From Lumbricus terrestris (taxonomy: Eukaryota > Annelida > Clitellata > Crassiclitellata > Lumbricidae), in the NCBI GenBank assembly GCA_949752735.1, contig OX457041.1, positions 22,759,617 through 22,823,616 on the forward strand: 64,000 bases of DNA, read 5' to 3'. Shown one piece after another: positions 21,957 to 33,461 of the stretch. The notes beneath the pieces are model-generated. The model searched no databases. It worked only from the letters and a program-made list of their open reading frames with translations, and was not told the origin of the DNA. Positions within the stretch are counted from its first letter, which is position 1, and every line of letters starts with the position of its first letter. The position numbers and the translations under genes were made by a program.

Positions 21957-24900
21957 ATGTCTGGACAGGAGGACAGCAGGTGTCGGGCTGCAGATAACTG
22001 TGATGAAGAACAGGTAGCCTACAGATGTACAATAATTTCCTGTAAACAAGTTTTTCTGTAGTAATTAACACAAAGACTCAATTCAATTCCTGATTACAGC
22101 AAGGTCATCAGATGTTAAATTCATTGAGATCAATACATTATTATATTCACCTGGCTCAGGTAGTAAATGTTTCCACACTTAGATCAGTATGCCATCTGAC
22201 AACAACTCAGTTATCCAGCAACCAGGCCTTGCTCCTGCCTACCTTTGCAAAATCTGTAGCCCTACTATTAGTGCTCACCATTTCTGCTCCATTCGTTCGG
22301 CTGAACAATGTCTGCTCTCAGTTCCTGTTGCTCGTACATCCACTATGCAGAACTGCCTACTTGGTGGTAGGACCCTCAACCTGGAATGGTCTCTCCTTGA
22401 TGCTCCACTTCCTGTCTAGAGATACTACTTGGGCATTCTCTCATCTTAAGGGCAGTTTGATACTTTAGACATAAAACTAGGGAGCAAAACACATACAGCA
22501 TGTGTCGGGCTGCATTATTTGGCGCGCTGAGGTTGGGAGCATCTCTAAATAGTCCTCTCTTGAAAAGACGCTATACAAATTCATTATGCCTCTTAGGTCC
22601 CCATTGGAGCCTGGGCAAAAATCTGCAAGATGGTTCTCACTCATGAAGTACAATGTATATTGTAAACCACGAAAAGACAGATTTTAAGGACCTTGCTAGT
22701 TGGCAGCAAAGTTTAACTTAAGCCACTTTCTCTTAGAGCCAATTCTTTAACGTTGCATCTCTTTCCCAAAAAGTGATTCATGTTCAATTGTTCATGTTAA
22801 TTTTAATCGATTGTTTTGTGTGGTAATTGTTAAGGTCGTACAAAGGATGTCGGTCTCTGTGAAGAAGTCGTGTTTTGATGAACTTGGAATCTTTAACTTG
22901 GACGAACATTTGAAAAAGATCCAAAAGAAACAACTCGAGAGGAAGCATGTTGTTGTTCACATTGAAAAGTCAGACAACAGTCATCAATTGGAAGGATGTT
23001 TCTGTGGAATAAAAGCTGTAAGAAAAGAACTGCAGCAAATTCTAGCAGAAAAAACGAAAGAAAAGCAAAAGCAGGATGAAATAAGAAATGAAGAGAAACG
23101 ATTGGAGAACGAGCAGATGACGTTAAAAGAAAACGATGAAGCCAAAATTCAAAACGTAAGCAACGAAATACTCAAAACAAGGACACATTATTTACCAATG
23201 GACAAAGATCTATTTGATTACCTCGAAGACAATTGTCGTGAGGAGCTAAAAGCACTGTGCTCTTCAATAAAGGGTTGTGAAACTGAGACGAGTTTTGTAA
23301 TTGAAATCAAGTTAAATACAGATGAAGATATAGCAAAAATTAAGAATGATATTTCTGCTTTGCAAAACCGCTTTGTAGTGAGAGAACAAGAAGTATCAGA
23401 AGCTGTTAATTTCAGCAAACTGAAAGATGCAGTTACTCGAATGGCTACACAAAAAATTAACGCTACACCAATATTTGACAGTGATCAGAAGACAGTCAAA
23501 GTTATTGGATCACCTAAGGAAGCAGATGAAATGATTAAATGGATTTTGACATTGTCAGTAAGTCAACGTTCTGATGTCAAAGATAAGAATGTAATCAAGA
23601 ATGGTACAGAAACAGAGAATCAGAAAATGAACAAGGATTCTGACCCAAAAAGTTTAACCATGGAGGAAGCTAAAAGAAATCAAAATACAACACTAATTGA
23701 TCACTCCAAACCAGATCATCCAGATAGAAGAGGTACAACTAAAGATAGCAAAACACTAACTGACAACACCATGGGAGATGATAGCAAAACACTAACTGAC
23801 GACACCATGGGAGATGATAGCAAAACACTAAGTGACAACACCATGGGACATGATAGCAAAACACTAAGTGACGACACCATGAAAGATGATAGCAAAACAC
23901 TAAGTGACGACACCAGCCCACATCATCTAGATAAACAAGACACAACCAAAAACGACACTAAAGATGACAGCAAAGCACTAATTGGGGAAACCCATTCAGA
24001 GCATCAACACGAAAACATTAAAGCCAAAGCTGAAACTAGAGGGGATGCTAAGAAAACACTAAACGATAGCACAAAGTTAGAAATTTCAAACAATACAGAC
24101 ATGAGTAGAGGAGATGATGCGAAAACACAAACTGATTATAGCATGTCACATCCTGACAACAATGGAACATCCAAACATGAAGGTATGGAACATGATAAGA
24201 AAACTTCATCAGATGACAACAATTCGGAACGTCAAGGTAAAGAAGTCACAACCAACGAAGAAATGAAAGTGGATGATAAGAATGCACCAATTGATAGCAG
24301 CAAGTCAGAGAATCAAAATAAACAAGACCCAGCCGCTTATCAGAATGACACTAAAGGAGATGATAATAAAATAACAGATGATGACACCAATGCTGAACAT
24401 CCAAACAGAAAAGTGACAACCAGTGATGAAACTGGATTCGATTATAATAACATGTCAATTGATAGTGTCAAGTCAGAAAATCCAGACAAAAAAGGAACAA
24501 CCACAGACGACACTAAAGAAGACACAAAAACACGAATTGATGAAACCACGTCAGAATATGCAGACAAAGAAGCTGCCAGTAAACTTACTATAAAGGGAAT
24601 TAATGCAGAGGACACCATGCAAGAACATGACAGTGTGGGAGTTAGTGGGAAAGAAAGTAATATTAAGCTTGGTATCTGTGAGAAAAAAGAGGCCACTGAC
24701 AGAAATAAAGAAAATATCCGGGATAAAGAAGCCAGAAAATTTTCCAAGACCGGAGATACATCACAGTATGATAATTATGAGAGCCAAGGAAATCAGTCAT
24801 CAGGTGCAGCTACTGCAGATAATTATCCACCACAGCAACCAACAAAGCAAAGGAAGTTAGCACATCATATTTCAATGGATAAAGATGTTTATAAGTACAT

Positions 24901-27479
24901 CCAAGGGTCCTTGCATCAGGAACTTGAAGATATAAACAAATGCTGCAACTCTATACAAGAATTAAAAGATGATGATTCAGTCGTCAAACTGTGCTATACG
25001 TTGAAAGATGAAGTTGAGCATGAAACAGTCAAGAGAAGATTTCAGATGCTTCTAGATCAAGTAAAAGTTGAAGGATATAATGTACCTGATTTGATCGATG
25101 CAAGTATCTTGGAAAGTGTTGTATGCGCTTCAACTAAATCAGAATCAACGATGATATTTGTTCAGAGTGAGACAAATTCTCTGAAAATTGTTGGTCGGCC
25201 AGATAAAGTGGATAAATTGAAACAACGCATTGATGAAACGGTTTCCGAACAGCTTCAGTCACAAGAGCAGTTGTCAAAAGGAAACATGTACACTTTTGGA
25301 CAACCATGTAAAGAACATCCTGAGAAAAATGCTTACCATCATATTAAAATTGATGAATATCTGTACACGTACATTTCAACACACTGTCAACAAGAAATAG
25401 ACAAAGTATCAAAGCGCTGTACCTCAATAACATCAGGTAAAAAAGGATCAACATTCACGATTGACTTTGCATTGCAGGACAAGGGAGACGAAGGGTTTGT
25501 TACACGTATATTTGAAAAACTTAAGAGTCAGTTCAAAGCTGAAGAGTGTGAGGTACCTAATGGAATTGACTTTGATAATTTAGCTTCTGCCGTAAAGGAC
25601 ATGAATGCTTTAAAAGAAGTAATGATATTTCCTCTTAAGGAAAAACATTTGCTGAAACTGATTGGACCAAATGCTCAAGTGTCCAAGACAAAAAAGTTTA
25701 TTGAAAGTCTGATTTCCGACAGCTTAAAGTCTGAACAGCTATCAAAGCATAAGCCACATCACAGTTCACCCATAAAAGACCAACCACAGGACAGAGGACA
25801 AAGTAAACCAGTTGTACTTAACTCACTTCAGAACGTCAATCCTGTAAATCCTCCTCGAAAACCTGGTGAACGTTTTAGAATTACTTCCATCACTTCTGAC
25901 TCATTAGTGTATGAAAGCAAAAGAGTGAATAACCACCTGACAGTCCGAGTCCATCATGGAAACATAATAAAACAGAAAACGGATGTTCTTGTAAGTTATG
26001 AAGATGAATGGTTGCAAAGCCACTCAGTCCTAGCAATGGCGTTGAAGGAAGCAGCTGGCCCAGATGTGACACGAGAACTCTCCAACATAAGTAAAAATCG
26101 TGGACGTCTGGAAGTTGGTCAGGTTGTTCACACATCTTCTGGAAAACTGCATCCACAAGTGAAATATCTGGCTCATGTAATTAGAGCAGAGCGCAGCCAA
26201 TATCATCCAGAAGATCCAAAAACATATGAAATCCTTTACCAGACTTTCCTCAACTGCTTTAAATACACAAACAGCAAGATATGCAAGAATTCCATCAGTA
26301 TTCCTCCAATAGGTGCACGTAAGTACTTTTTTCAATCTAATTCTTATCAAATTTCGATGTATACGTTTACATATTATTTTACAAAATATAAACTTGATAA
26401 TATAAAACAGCAACAAGATAAAAAAAATCCCAATATTAGTCTAAATTCAATATGCAAGGGACCAGCGTAAAAAACCTGTCTTAACCTTTACCACTCATGT
26501 GTCCGCTCCCACCGGACAAATTTGGGCCGATTAATTTTTAATCTGAGTGTTAAGGGTTAAATGAATATCACATTAATTATTGATTTTGATCACCTAAGCC
26601 AAGCAGAACCAGCTAGATGTCAAGGGCGGATACAGAAATTTTTGAAGGGAGGGGCCAAAATTTTCGGTTTTTGGTCGCCGAAAAATTACCATTTTATCCG
26701 CCAAAATAGCTGATGACCTTTTTTTAGTCGTCTCGTCAAAATCTCGGCCAAAAAGGTACCATTTTACCATTTCCCAGAAAAACCATACCATTTTCCCCAC
26801 CAAAATAAACTGATGACTTTTTAGTCATACAGTATTTTTTCTCCTTTTCTATCTGTCTTCTCTGTCACCTTCCCACTGTAATCTTGAAACCGTATACGAA
26901 CCTCGTAAGGGCCTGCGAAACTGATGGGGTGGCCACGTCCACTTTCCATGCCAGAGTAGATAGTGAGAAATAAAAAAATTCTAAATGGGGGTGTGGCTGG
27001 ATTTGCCCCCCCCCGGATCCGCCCCTGCTAGAGGTGATGCTAAGAAAATAAAGTCACAAAGAAAACAAAGTCAGAAAATATGTGCGTACTTGATTTAAGG
27101 AGGCATTCAAATGGCAAACTAGTTTCGCATAGTTTGGCAAGATATGTGCAACCTGGGATGCAGTAATAATTCGATGTTCCTAATCATACATGTTATAGTT
27201 CCAATTGCTCTTGATGCCAGTGTTGTCCTAATTCACGACAATAATAATTGAGAATAAATAGTACTTAATAACTGTATTATTACGCACTAATTAATACTGT
27301 TTTTTTTAGGTAAATATGGTGTGCAGTTGGTTTCAGCAGCCTTTTTTCAAGCAGTTACAGAGTATGACGCAACTGCAGAAGCACGTTCATCCATTCCTCT
27401 GCGCAGCATACACTTCGTTGATCACGATCCAGCTGTTGTTCAGCAGATGATAAAATCGATAAAATCATTGTTAGAATAA
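21957..27479 (+). CDS. KH-like/macrodomain protein, paralogue C, three-module form
   Basis: Proposed exons 21957-22013, 22835-26318 and 27310-27479, 1236 residues; the first exon (MSGQEDSRCRAADN..., donor CAG|GTAGCC) is the least certain, otherwise start at 22847. Seen: an N-terminal KH-like module (HQLEGCFCGIKAVRKEL), then module 1 at genomic 23185-23560 (YLPMDKDLFDYLEDN to VKVIGSPKEADEMI). A long Asp/Lys/Thr/Ser-rich linker with an exact tandem repeat follows. Modules 2 (24860-25250) and 3 (25336-25730) have the same plan (I.MDKDVYKYI; LKIVGRPDKVDKL; LKLIGPNAQVSK). Last is one macrodomain from about 25925 (VRVHHGNIIKQKTDVLVS). The NAAN motif is SYED and the glycine loop is SHSVLAMALKEAAG, so classic ADP-ribose contacts look lost. 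Donor CAC|GTAAGT at 26319 is phase 1, as in A and B. AATAAA at 27475-27480 overlaps the stop codon. Closest known architecture: PARP14 without WWE and catalytic domains. Confidence 0.8.
22195..22585 (+). pseudogene. LINE 3' end inside the first intron of paralogue C
   Basis: The decayed C-terminus reads LAPAYLCKI and, in the same frame, LGGRTLNLEWSLLDAPL (cf. IGPSVWNDLPCNL in the better copy at 35.7 kb). It is followed by TTGGGAGCATCTCTAAATAG and AAGACGCTATACAAATTCAT, the shared LINE/SINE tail. Confidence 0.7.
23746..23912 (+). repeat. Exact 36-bp coding tandem repeat (12-residue units)
   Basis: Almost five units of GATAGCAAAACACTAA(C/G)TG plus ACACCATGGGA, encoding DDSKTLTDDTMG with one- or two-base differences. 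The high identity shows recent expansion by slippage or unequal exchange inside the linker of paralogue C. Confidence 0.92.
26621..27027. mobile_element. hAT-type MITE in the last intron of paralogue C
   Basis: Ends CAAGGGCGGATACAG and CGGATCCGCCCCTG. Flanks CTAGATGT (26613-26620) and CTAGAGGT (27028-27035) match 7 of 8. The core CTGATGACCTTTTTTTAGTC is at about 26711. Same family as 18783-19113. Confidence 0.9.
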
Positions 27480-27763
27480 AACTGACTTTGTGTCAGATGT
27501 CAGTTTAGTTCTAGGCACTGTGCAATGTCTTAATAAGGAATCTCCGACCATCTGACACTGTTGAACATCAAAAGACAAACGACCCTGCATATCACAAGCC
27601 TCATCTGCATCAAGAATTTTGCTTATGATGTCATATGCCAATCACTCTTGATGCAAGTGCTGTCCTAATTAACAACTCAACTTCGATTTTATACACTTTA
27701 ATATAATTTTATATGCAGTTGCTGGTTAGCACGATATATCAACTATTTAACTAACAGTAGTGA

Positions 27764-28129
27764 CAGGGGCAGATCCAGAGGGGCCAAAATGGCCATGGCC
27801 CCCCCCATAAAAAATTGCATGGACGTGGCCCCCATTTGGTTTCAAGAAGCCATTAATATAATGCAGCGGGAGAGAAAACAGGATACCAGCCCCCCCACTA
27901 AAGATGAATTGGTATCTTTTTCCGGAAAATTTGTACGAATAACAAAAAAAGGTCATCAACTTTTTTGGCGGATGAATCTGTATCTATTTCCGGAAAATTT
28001 GGACGAATGACTAAAAAAAAAGGTCATCAGTTTTCTCGGCAACGAAAATCACACCAACTTTTTCCTCTGTTCCACCAACAAGACCGAAAATTTTGGCCCC
28101 CCCTTTGAAACGTTCTGGATTCGCCACTG
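27764..28129. mobile_element. hAT-type MITE with target duplication AGTAGTGA
   Basis: Ends CAGGGGCAGATCCAGA and TCTGGATTCGCCACTG. Identical octamer AGTAGTGA at 27756-27763 and 28130-28137. Two inverse copies of the TGACTAAAAAAAGGTCATC core. Lies 285 bp beyond the stop of paralogue C. Confidence 0.93.
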
Positions 28130-28861
28130 AGTAGTGATGCTTTCTGGTAAATAAATGGTCTTCAATAGCTTACATAAATTAGTAGGCTGTAATTCCTTGT
28201 TACTTTTTAATGCTACACTTAGTAACTTATTCACAAGCAAAATGTGCATGTCGGAAGATTACGCAATGAAATTTACATTCTGCAGTAATGCAAAGATTTC
28301 GTGAAAACTCATAAAGCACCACATTAGGTATATAATACCATCTCTAAATAATGTATACCCTAAGTTTTAGATGAGTACCATTTCTATAATCATGATTTAT
28401 ATTCATTAAATGACCTGGTACATTTTCTCTCATTTAGCTGACATATGTAATTTCGAACAAATTTCGGAATTTTAAACTACTTTCTATTGGTAAATTTACA
28501 TATGAAAATAATCAGTGTGCATACTTTACAGCACTTGCTGTAACAGTTTATCTGCTGCATGTTAGATGTTCCATAGATTGCAGAACTTACAAATTTGCCT
28601 TGTGTCCACTCTGATAGGTTATTGTCACTGCGTAGCTTGGCGTGTGGAATGTTTTGAACATTGAAAACAACATTTACTAGCAAAAGTCGTACATCCACGG
28701 AAATTTTTACACGGAAAAAGACAGTTCCTTCCTTCAGTGCATCCTTCACAAATAGCAAAAATCTGCATGGCTGAACCAAATGATGCAGCAGCAGGTCTTC
28801 CATCTCATTATCCCTTCCTGTCTTTGTCTCTCCATCAGTCTATGCCTCTGTTACATGCCGC

Positions 28862-31800
28862 TTATGTGTCGCCAGTGTTTGGCTTCGGAGTTGGTTTGTC
28901 TTGCGATGTCAACGATGATGACCTCACTCTCGGTGAATCTTCAAACAGTTGCCTGCACGAAAAACAAAAGCACATCAACATTTAAAATAAAGATAGGCAT
29001 TTTCATAAAAATATAGAATGAAAAAGAGTAGTCTTTAATCATCAGCATCATAATGAACCGTGGGCTCATTGCCCGTAGGTGACTGACACCATTTTTAATG
29101 TGTTCTTACACTGTTCCCTTTCCAGTGCAATGTGGCTTGGCTCTAGCAGTGATACCAATCATAGCATCTGCCCATTCTCTATTAGGGCGCCCTCTTTTGT
29201 TTCGTCCATCCATCATTCCAAACGCCACTGTTTTGATCTTCATATCATTACTCATTCGGCACATGTGACCGAACAGACCCAGTTTTCTTCGGATTATCCT
29301 CTGCATCATGTTTTCCTTGAGGTGTTTCCGATTGTACAGTTCCATGTTAGTTCCTTTTTGTGTCCACCTTATTCTCATAATCCTCCTATAGCATTTTTCC
29401 CTTTAAAAAGTCTCTAATGCCAACCCCAAAAGACCATGGTTATGAAGCATTAATTAGGAACATTAACTACGACATGAGGCGAAGTGACCAGCCTTCTCCC
29501 TCACTGTTTCATCTCATTGACAGCCTACAGTCCGAGTTCGTTACTATGTGCAACTAGAGCCAAAATCTTAAAACTAACTCCTGACTAAATCATCTGGCTT
29601 TCACTTGAAATATTCTGTGCTTATTGTAATCCTTTTATTTTTCGCATTATTGCAATGACACCATTAGGAAGGCAAGGTGTGACTGATGTATCAAAGAGGA
29701 AATAGATGAAAAGATGAGAGGATGAAATGAAAAGGCAGACGGGAAAGAACAGGAGGAAGAAATCAAAGATGAGAACTCACAGTGACGTGGTTGTAGGGAG
29801 TTGAACACTCTGAGTGAATTCTGCCCTGCGCTGTCTCTCGCTCTGTGCCAGGGTGACATCTAGTGTCTGTGTTCGCATCATCTGATTCCGATTCTTCCTG
29901 CACCAGAGGAAACCACCATCGGCAAAACTCAGAGAAAATCAATTAACTGAATTAACATGCTCACCAAAAAGATAAGCAAGCTTATGGATGCAACATAACA
30001 ATACTAATAAAAATATTTGTTAGCAACTCATGATTTATCTTTTTTGCCACATGTTTGAATGCCCCATTGGTTACTGTCGCACGTCTGGTTTGAGTGCTCA
30101 CTTTGCATTTGTTTGAAAATTCAAGCCACCTCGAATCAGTTTATGTGTACAAAGCTTAAATAAAAGTTCTTCATGCACAGGTGCTTGTCATGTTTCATTA
30201 ATGTTTTTTGGTAGTCAGTCAAACCTAATAGAAACAAATAATACTGTAACTATTAAGAATATTTAGGTAACAGTTTATTACATACAAAAGTAACAATTTA
30301 TTACAAACAAAAGAGTCCAATAATTAAGAAATTCGAAAAATAATCGGAATCAATAATTATATGGTCAACTGTAGTTTTTGGATAACTTGCATCAACTTGC
30401 CTTCTTTCTCTTTCGTATTTGATCTGTTGTTTCATGAACATGGAATTCTTGATCAGATCTTGAATGCTCTGGAAATGAGTTTGGCTCTCTTCCATCGCAG
30501 TCACTGCTCTGCCAAAACAATCAACAGATATGTCATCATTTCAGAGAAGTGCTCGCATCATGATTGTGAGAATAGTTCATTATGATGAACATCAAAACAA
30601 CTGCTACTAATGATGACACTTGTAGTCAAAACAATAGAGAGAGAAAAAGGGGAAAAAATCTCATTTTAGAATTTAGAGTCTCATAGTAATGTTCAGTTAA
30701 AATAAATTCATGTTAAATTCGGAAATATGGTAAACTCAGAGGAAAAGACATACTTGATAGCATATTCAGTATCGAAGTAACTTCCTTGGACTTTGTTCTG
30801 CAGACTCTGTACTTCATGCTTTGAAACAAGAAAATAAACCAAGTTGTCACTTTACATACGGTAACAATTAGATGTTCATAAACAATCACACAAAGTGATT
30901 AAAATTTTTTAAGCAGTTTCAGTCTCTGAAAAATGAGGGATCCAGCCGTTGGTTTAAATTAGGCTTTGTAATTTCCATTTCTGTGAATGCTACGTGCACT
31001 TTAGCAGAAAGATCATCACAATGTAGTTTCATGTTCAATTGACTTGCCCAAGAAAAACGAGCAATCCCTAATATTTTACTTTACATCAACTGGTGGTCCT
31101 CCTCCCCATTTCTGATCGTTTGGAAGATCAGTCTTCCCCCTAGTTACTTGTAATAGAACAGAGTGCATGTAAAGGTATATTGTAGACAGCCACATCACCC
31201 ACTGTGCAAAGTGACCTTGCTGTCTTATTGGCCCAAACCTCCATTTTGCAGTAAAAAAATTGTTGATGTGATTGCTCAACTTTCTTGCAAAAATAAATTG
31301 CTTATTAACCTTAGACATGAGCTCTTGGTCTTTCTTTGACTTCTATTCGATTCAAAACTATTTTGTTCAAACACAGTTTTACGAAGTCAGATCTGTCAAG
31401 AGTCTCTCTTAAAAGATGTTGCGTAAATATGTAATCATGGTGCATCAGTTTTAGCTCTGGCACCCAGGGATAACTATTTTCTTCAATGCCCCAGAATTTG
31501 GCAGAAACAGATAATAGCTTAGTCTACAATTCATCCCAACCTCCTGTAATAAATTGCAGTATGTCAACTTAAAGTTCTTCAATAAACTAAATATGTATAT
31601 AACTTAAAATACTGAGGGACAAACAAGGAGACAAAGAGAAGTTGCAGATGCTGCTAACAGACCTTGCTGTCGACTAGCTGTGGAACCGTGTTTCGTATGT
31701 GTTCTTGGATGCGGAAGAACGCCAGCGACGGTTCATTTGCAATGATTTGAATGTTCTCTGAGAACTTGTCACCCACTAAGAGCAACCAATTCAACAACAT

Positions 31801-33100
31801 CGTCATAGGTATTGTGCACAATACCTATGATGATGTGTTAACAAGAACACAGACACATTTGACAGATTATGTTCTGATGGTTTTCAGAAGGTTCATACCT
31901 GCAGCAGTCTCTGCATCTGCCAAGCCACCATCAGTAACTGAAAACCTTTTCTGTCTTGAGCTGGATGCAGAGTTCTTAGATGTTTTATTTGATAAATTTT
32001 GATCAAATGGACTTCCTTATAAGCAGCACTACCAAATGTAACATTATAGCAAATTAGCAAAAGAATGATTAATGTAGTAAACTAGTCATATTATTATTAT
32101 TTAAAAAATCTGCAATGCAAGCAAGGTATAAGCAAACAGCATAGGGACCTTGGGCAAGTCCTCACAATTGCTCAGCGTGAAACTCCGATTCAGTGTCCGC
32201 GCTGTGGTTGGGAGTGCATCTGAGTAGAACCCTTGAATGGGTGCTATAACAAGTGCACATACAAACAAAAACAATAAATTTGCATTTTGATTGATCAATA
32301 TTAGAGTAAAAAGCATTCATATACATAATCTAAGTTTATAATGCTTCAGTCTCTGGCAAATAATTGTTGATTAACTTCATCTGGATGTTTAACTATTTCC
32401 TACCTCTCTGCGCTCTGTGCTCCAATTCAGGATTGAAACCTTCATTCAATAGATGCGTTGTTCCTATATATATAAGAAATATTCGATGGACATGTTAACA
32501 GAGCAAATCAGAAACTGAACCAATGCATGACAACTTTTTACCATATACTGTTAAAACACATTTATACGAAATTTTCAGAAGAAGTTAGAAATTGCAGCAA
32601 GGCACTGAACCAAATTCTACGTATACTTTGATTGGTGATAGATGACGTACCACAGCTCAACTTGGACGAATAATGATCCCTGTTACCACCAACACAATCA
32701 AAACTCAACTAAAGTAAAAGTCGAATATCGTACTCTAGTAGTAATATCGTTAGAACGTAAACTCTTTAAAGATTTCGTTTAAAAAGACAAAATATTGCAA
32801 AATTATCTAAATCAAGAGCACCTCATTACAGTTCAACATGAAAATTGATTGATCCGTGTAAGAAGCTGCTAGGCAAGTCAACTCGTCATGTGAATCCTTG
32901 TGGTAAAATGGAGAGGTCAGAGGGGATGTGTAGCTTAGGTCTTTAGCCCATTAAGCCTCACCTGCCACAACGCCCGACGAAAGGAAGTCAAAAGTCGACG
33001 TAGAAGAGGAGTCATTATCAATCGAGGACACTCTCTCCAAAACCTGCCTCACCGTCTCCAAATGACTCAGGGTCTCCTGAATCAGCTTACCTTGCATCAT
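28862..33100 (-). CDS. BORCS8: BORCS8-like protein (BORC complex subunit 8), eight exons
   Basis: Exons in transcript order: 33100-32962, 32463-32404, 32015-31899, 31775-31663, 30818-30754, 30508-30401, 29897-29781, 28952-28862; 269 residues, every junction in phase. Exon 4 reads VGDKFSENIQIIANEPSLAF then FRIQEHIRNTVPQL, close to BORCS8 (DKF.E...ANEPS.A..R.QEH.R...P). Exons 5-6 (GSYFDTEYAIKAVTAM...FQSIQDLIK) match its second half. BORC is a cytosolic complex on the lysosome surface that recruits Arl8 and moves lysosomes outward. The known human protein is about 119 residues; here the N-terminus is about 100 and the C-terminus about 65 residues longer (Ser-rich, then basic helix RAEFTQSVQ). 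The exon 6 donor is AAG|GCAAGT, a GC-AG intron. A 15-codon upstream ORF starts at 33217 and stops in the same frame. Introns hold a SINE and a LINE remnant. Start chosen at the first of two ATGs (MMQGKLIQ). Confidence 0.75.
29035..29420 (-). pseudogene. LINE reverse transcriptase C-terminus in a BORCS8-like intron
   Basis: The minus strand reads KLGLFGHMCRMSNDMKIKTV and RNKRGRPNREWADAM. This is the conserved tail of endonuclease/reverse-transcriptase LINEs (LFGH..RM...GRP...W.D). It lies between the last two exons, on the same strand, and appears truncated at its 5' end. Confidence 0.8.
32143..32274 (+). mobile_element. SINE, 5'-truncated copy
   Basis: Contains GACCTTGGGCAAGTCCT, GTGAAACTCCGATTCAGTGT, GGGAGTGCATCTGAGTAGA and GTGCTATAACAAGTGCACAT plus an ACAAACAAAA tail, colinear with 8690-8841. 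Lies in a BORCS8-like intron. Confidence 0.8.
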
Positions 33101-33337
33101 CCTTCGACCTCCGACTGACCGACTCTCTTCTCCGATAATTAGATGCAAGGATCCGTCACTTGAGACACTTTACGACCAGAAATTACTTATTAATGTTCGA
33201 GCCGCTGTTGTTGACATCTTGTCCTTGTTCTTTAGTTCGCAACGTAAAGCGGCAGATGCTTAGGCCAGATTCTTGTGCGCAATTCTCCATACGAGCACAG
33301 TATCTATAGGCCTACTTGTGATACGAGCACAGTATAA

Positions 33338-33373
33338 ACCACAGAATAGATAAAGCTTTATCTATTCTGTGGT
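33338..33373. repeat. Perfect 36-bp palindrome upstream of the BORCS8-like gene
   Basis: ACCACAGAATAGATAAAG and its exact reverse complement abut with no spacer (centre AAGCTT at 33353-33358). It lies about 240 bp upstream of the start codon, next to two copies of ATACGAGCACAGTAT. It could be a transposon footprint or a binding site; no evidence decides. Confidence 0.9.
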
Positions 33374-33461
33374 ATAAACACAGTATACACTTCCTCTTAA
33401 GGCCTTGACTCGTTCTTGCTACTACCATTTGCGTCAGTTGCGAGTCGTGTCTCGCTCTCTG

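Noticed and set aside
33170..33217. Alternative start for the BORCS8-like gene at 33217 spliced to the main frame
   Set aside because: The frame meets a stop at 33170-33172 and the only donor/acceptor pair would leave an intron of about 30 bp, too short; treated as an upstream ORF.
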